Below are positions 61,137 to 64,000 of a DNA stretch of 64,000 bases, one piece after another; within the stretch, counting starts at the first letter, position 1; each line of letters starts with the position of its first letter. Source of the stretch: Hyaloraphidium curvatum. Its lineage: Eukaryota > Monoblepharomycota > Hyaloraphidiomycetes > Hyaloraphidiales > Hyaloraphidiaceae. The notes under the pieces were generated by a model. That model was not told the origin of the DNA and searched no databases. It saw only the letters and a program-made list of their open reading frames with translations. Both the position numbers and the translations under genes were made by a program. The stretch lies in NCBI GenBank assembly GCA_025558095.1, contig JAIVFI010000011.1:434001-498000 (forward strand), in the 5' to 3' direction.

Positions 61137-62503
61137 CTATTCCCCGTCCAGATACGCCCCTTCCTCGGCTTCCGCTTCCGCGAGAGCCTCCTCGATCGCG
61201 CCTTCTTCACCGGCGCCGTCATCGTAAAAGACCTCGTCCTGGTTCGCCTCCGCCTGCATGTCCTGCTCTTCCCTTCGCGCCTCCTCGGCGCTTCTCTGTT
61301 GTTCGCCGCTCTCACCTCGCGGTTCGCTGCTCGCCCGCTCCTGGCGGTCGTCGCGGAAATCGCCGGCTTCCTGCACACGCTCCTCGTCCCGCATGTCGTC
61401 GGCACGGTCGTCGTCCTCCCGCGGAGCACCCTCGGCGTTCTCCCCATCTGCGCCAAACTCGTAGTCCGGTTCCCCCTCGTCGCCCTCCCTCTCGTCCTCC
61501 CCTTCGCCGGCATCGTGGTACGTCCCCTCGTTTTCGCGGAACTCCCCGCCGTCCCTCGCGTCCCGGTATTCCCCTTCGTTCCGGTTGTACTCCTCGCCGC
61601 CGTCCGACCCGTAACGGTATCCGCCCTCGCCTTCGTAGTACGGCTCGGGCTCCGGTTCCTCGGTCTGCGTCCCGGCGTCGGCCACGAGCGACGACCGCGG
61701 TCCGAACCGGCGGCGGTACCAACGCAGCTCCGCGCGGGCGTTGTAGAGGTGCGGCTGGAGGGTTTCGAGATCCGCGTCCAAGTCCACTATGAGCGAGTTG
61801 GCGTCTGCAGCCCCACCAGGACAAACGAGTAAATAATTCGTGGTCAAAAGCCATGAGCGGAGGTAGATGAACCCACCGACAAGGCCCTGCTTGGCCTCGG
61901 CGGCGATTTTCTTCGCCAATCCGAGCTCCACCTCCAGCGCCTCCATCCTCCCCCCGTAGACCAGCTTCCCCAGTTCCTCGTTCTCGCTCTGCACGGCCTT
62001 CAGCTTCCCGATGAGCCGCTTCCCCACGATTCCCTGGGGAGTAAACTCCCGCGCGGCCAGCTCCTCAGTGAGCCGCGCGATTTTTGCGTCCTTTTCCGCG
62101 AGCTGCGCGCGCATCGCGACGTGCAGCGTCAGAAGCGCCGGGTCCAGCAGCTTCGAGGTCAAATTTGTCGAATCCGGGTGCAAGAGAGGCGCGAGCGACT
62201 GCAGCTCCGACTGTACGACGCGTCAGACGCGTCCCCTCCGCGGGCCTCCCGACGCACCAGCAGGTTCTGCACCTCGGCCTCCTTCCTGCTCAGACGGATC
62301 AGCAGGTTCGCCTCCCTGCCCTGGTACTGCTTCTTGAGCGCCGCGATTTCGCGCCGCAGCTCTTCGGCGTCGGCGGGACTGCCCGGCGCGGCCTTGGGCG
62401 TCGTCGCCTGCGCGGGCGTCGGCGCGGCGCGCTTCGCGGGGCCGCCGGGCTGCGGCGGGTCGGCAGGCCGCTTGAACGCCGCCGGCGCGGGCGCGGACGC
62501 CAT
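61137..62503 (-). CDS. WTAP: WTAP/Fl(2)d/Mum2-like m6A methyltransferase complex subunit
   Basis: Coiled-coil scaffold of the mRNA N6-adenosine methyltransferase complex. Exons (minus): 62503-62258, 62210-61877, 61804-61137 (415 aa). First coiled coil DAEELRREIAALKKQYQGREANLLIRLSRKEAEVQNLL, then KLLDPALLTLHVAMRAQLAEKDAKIARLTEEL, EFTPQGIVGKRLIGKLKAVQSENEELG and LVDANSLIVDLDADLETLQPHLYNARAEL. These match the WTAP blocks FTPDSQTGKKLMAK..QENQELG and IIQLDEEVEGMQ. The last 200 residues are Glu/Gly/Arg/Tyr-rich and disordered. Intron 2 (61805-61876) is in frame but removed on family grounds. Confidence 0.85.
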
Positions 62504-62993
62504 GATGCGGGCGGGTCGTGGTCCGAAGGGTGGCCGGGAACCGCCACCACCTGCCTTCCACCAAATTGGTGTGTGCGCTTAGAACATCTCTCCTCTTCCT
62601 CTCCCCCACCACGGTAGGAAAGAGCGCGGGACTTTCGCTCTCGAATTCGGCGAAGAAGAACTGTTAATATTTCGGATCCCGGACCTTTGCTGCCTTTGTC
62701 AGAGGTGTGGTCGGCCCGGATGCTCGTCGCGATGCACAGGACGACGCTCGTAGGGAGAAAGCACAGTCGTTGATGAAGCGGACTAGGACTAGGACATTGC
62801 AGTTTTGTAGTCGAGATGCAGGCCGGCGATGCAAGGGTGGATGGGCGCGTCCTAATTGGAAGTGGCGAACTGGCTGGATGACGGCGCCGCAATCCAGCCA
62901 ATCAGCAGACGCTGCTATGGAAATCAGCGGACGCTGCTATGGAGTCAGGAATGGTTCCACCATCTGTAGACTAGATTTGGACTGGCGCCGGAG
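62504..62993. other. Divergent intergenic region upstream of WTAP
   Basis: About 490 bp between two divergent starts. No supported gene. It contains a 22-bp tandem duplication (62900-62943), listed separately, and a TTGATGA string near 62771 without a convincing snoRNA partner box. Confidence 0.45.
62900..62943. repeat. 22-bp tandem duplication
   Basis: AATCAGC[A/G]GACGCTGCTATGGA occurs twice head to tail (62900-62921 and 62922-62943), differing at one base. It sits about 50 bp upstream of the start of the membrane/zinc-ribbon gene. Recent slippage or a duplicated promoter element. Confidence 0.85.
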
Positions 62994-63599
62994 ATGGAGC
63001 GGGTGCTCGACGAGGCTGATCGCGCAGCAGGGGCAGAACAGGCGGCCGCAGAGGAGCAGGCACAGCAAGGCGGACCAGCAGCTGATGGGCAGCACGAGGA
63101 GGACAAGGAGCGCGCGCGGCGCGAGCAGCGCAACGCCTTCATCGCCGGCAAGGTCAAGGAGGCGGTCGAGAGCCTCAGGGCTGAGCTTGCCGACGGCCGC
63201 AAGGAGCACTACAACCCGATCGTGCTCATCGGCGACGGCGGCCATGGCGGGCGAACCCCGGATCCTGACTCCCTCGCCGGGTTCCTGATGCGGCTGTTCC
63301 TCGTGATCTTGCTCGTTGAGTGGGGCACTTCTCAGGTAGGCTGGAGCGTTCTGCACCTGCGTGACTTTGGCTGACGCATTTCCCAGCGCTGCCCTTCGTG
63401 CTATTCGCAGCTACTCCCTACCGATTACCTCCACATCAAGCTCTGCCCCTCGTGCCCCGGGCATGACAGTACCGGGAAACTTAAGGTCGAGAAGAACGTT
63501 TCGGCGACTCTATGCTTTTATCGAATCTTTCTACACATCCTGGCAACGGGCACGCGGCCTCCGGCCTTCCGTGACCCGACTGCCAAACTCAATACCTGA
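62994..63599 (+). CDS. Putative membrane protein with zinc-ribbon-like tail, unknown
   Basis: Exons: 62994-63335, 63387-63599 (184 aa). No family recognised. Acidic/Ala-Gln-rich N-terminus with charged helices (about residues 1-65), then a Gly/Asp linker and one hydrophobic segment (LAGFLMRLFLVILLVEW, about residues 94-110). After the 51-nt intron the reading frame gives RCPSCYSQLLPTDYLHIKLCPSCPGH, a CPSC-x13-CPSC arrangement typical of a small zinc ribbon. The last about 50 residues have mixed composition. The intron has a GTAGGC donor and a GCTGAC branch-like site. The C-terminal exon is less certain than the first. Confidence 0.5.
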
Positions 63600-63840
63600 C
63601 AAACGAACCAGGTACTTTAGCTGAATGCGTGAGTGCACTGTGGTCGTGCATCGTGGATAGTTTACTCATGCGATAAGCTGTTTCGTGGAATTTGGTGTCC
63701 ACCGTTGTGTTTGGTGGCGGTTCCCGGATTCCGTAGGTCCGAACGATTCACGACCTGCTGCCAGCCAGCAGGCATCAGCGGGATCAGTCAATCACAGAAC
63801 CATTCGAGATTCAGCAATGTTCGCAACGTCATGCGCTAAG

Positions 63841-64000
63841 CTACCTTCCGGTACATTGCAACGCGCACGGCGGTCCCCAACGAGATTTGAGCCGGTCGGG
63901 GCCGCGATCGTCAAGCGCCTGCCACATTGCACTTTCCGGGTCGTCGGCGTCCATAGGCCGCTGTCTGGCGATGGAGACCTGGTCGGTTTGCTTCTCGACG
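63841..64000 (-). CDS. Possible 3' end of a gene entering from the right edge (partial)
   Basis: An open frame from the window edge to a TAG at 63841-63843, about 52 codons, including MDADDPESAMWQALDDRG. It is charged and not low complexity, but too short to identify. The position, convergent with the membrane/zinc-ribbon gene, fits the compact layout. Confidence 0.3.
   Translation of the reverse strand, partial: VEKQTDQVSIARQRPMDADDPESAMWQALDDRGPDRLKSRWGPPCALQCTGR

Noticed and set aside
62765..62800. TTGATGA as box C of another snoRNA
   Set aside because: No CUGA box at suitable distance, no terminal stem and no rRNA-like guide.

Overview
The window is nuclear DNA of a GC-rich, compact, intron-rich eukaryote. 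About thirty protein genes are packed on both strands. They carry roughly 115 short introns, mostly 47-70 nt, with GTGGGT, GTGAGT or GTGCGT donors; joining exons across them restores conserved protein families in frame. Histone H3 ends in RGERS, acetyl-CoA carboxylase is of the large fungal/animal single-chain type, and a Nnf1-type kinetochore subunit is present, all of which fit a fungus. A CEP70-like centrosomal protein, exportin-4, gamma-SNAP, a WTAP m6A-writer subunit, DENND11/LCHN and gamma-tubulin complex protein 4 are genes that many yeasts and moulds lack. An early-diverging, probably zoosporic (chytrid-like) fungus is the best inference. I cannot name the species.

Layout. 0-8.3 kb: GRASP Golgi protein with a histidine-rich tail (-), ribosomal protein L5 (+) with a C/D snoRNA in intron 2, DNA polymerase alpha catalytic subunit (-). 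8.6-16.1 kb: CEP70-like protein (+), Est1/SMG-family protein with a PIN domain (-), DUF2252 protein (+). 16.3-23.2 kb: FMN split-barrel protein (-), divergent H3/H4 pair, SUMO E1 subunit Aos1 (-), unrecognised coiled-coil protein (+). 23.5-33.3 kb: acetyl-CoA carboxylase (+), peroxisomal dienoyl-CoA isomerase Ech1 (-), XPA/Rad14 (+). 33.4-42.1 kb: DENND11 (-), Mms2/UBE2V (+), CSN5 (-), GCP4 (+), gamma-SNAP (+). 42.1-49.6 kb: RNF113/Cwc24 (-), DDT/WHIM/PHD chromatin protein (+), 5'-truncated bacterial-type GH13 enzyme (+), small membrane protein (+), gamma-glutamylcyclotransferase-like protein (-). 49.9-64 kb: CCA-adding enzyme (+), GSKIP-domain protein (-), Nnf1 (+), divergent protein kinase (-), exportin-4 (+), WTAP (-), a membrane/zinc-ribbon protein (+) and a possible gene end (-) at the right edge.

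The genes are mainly housekeeping: replication and repair, chromatin, microtubule nucleation and kinetochore, ubiquitin/SUMO, RNA processing and NMD, and fatty-acid synthesis beside peroxisomal beta-oxidation. They do not form a pathway cluster. Many neighbours are divergent pairs sharing 50-380 bp, and convergent gaps can be as short as 13 bp. I found no CRISPR array, virus-like gene or intact transposon. The most distinctive items are the intronic snoRNA with two rRNA guides, the His-rich GRASP tail, the decapitated GH13 gene, several GC-AG introns, a divergent gene pair whose annotated ATGs overlap, and a PIN domain whose first catalytic Asp appears replaced. Exon coordinates were assembled by hand from homology, splice consensus and reading-frame closure; transcripts were not available.
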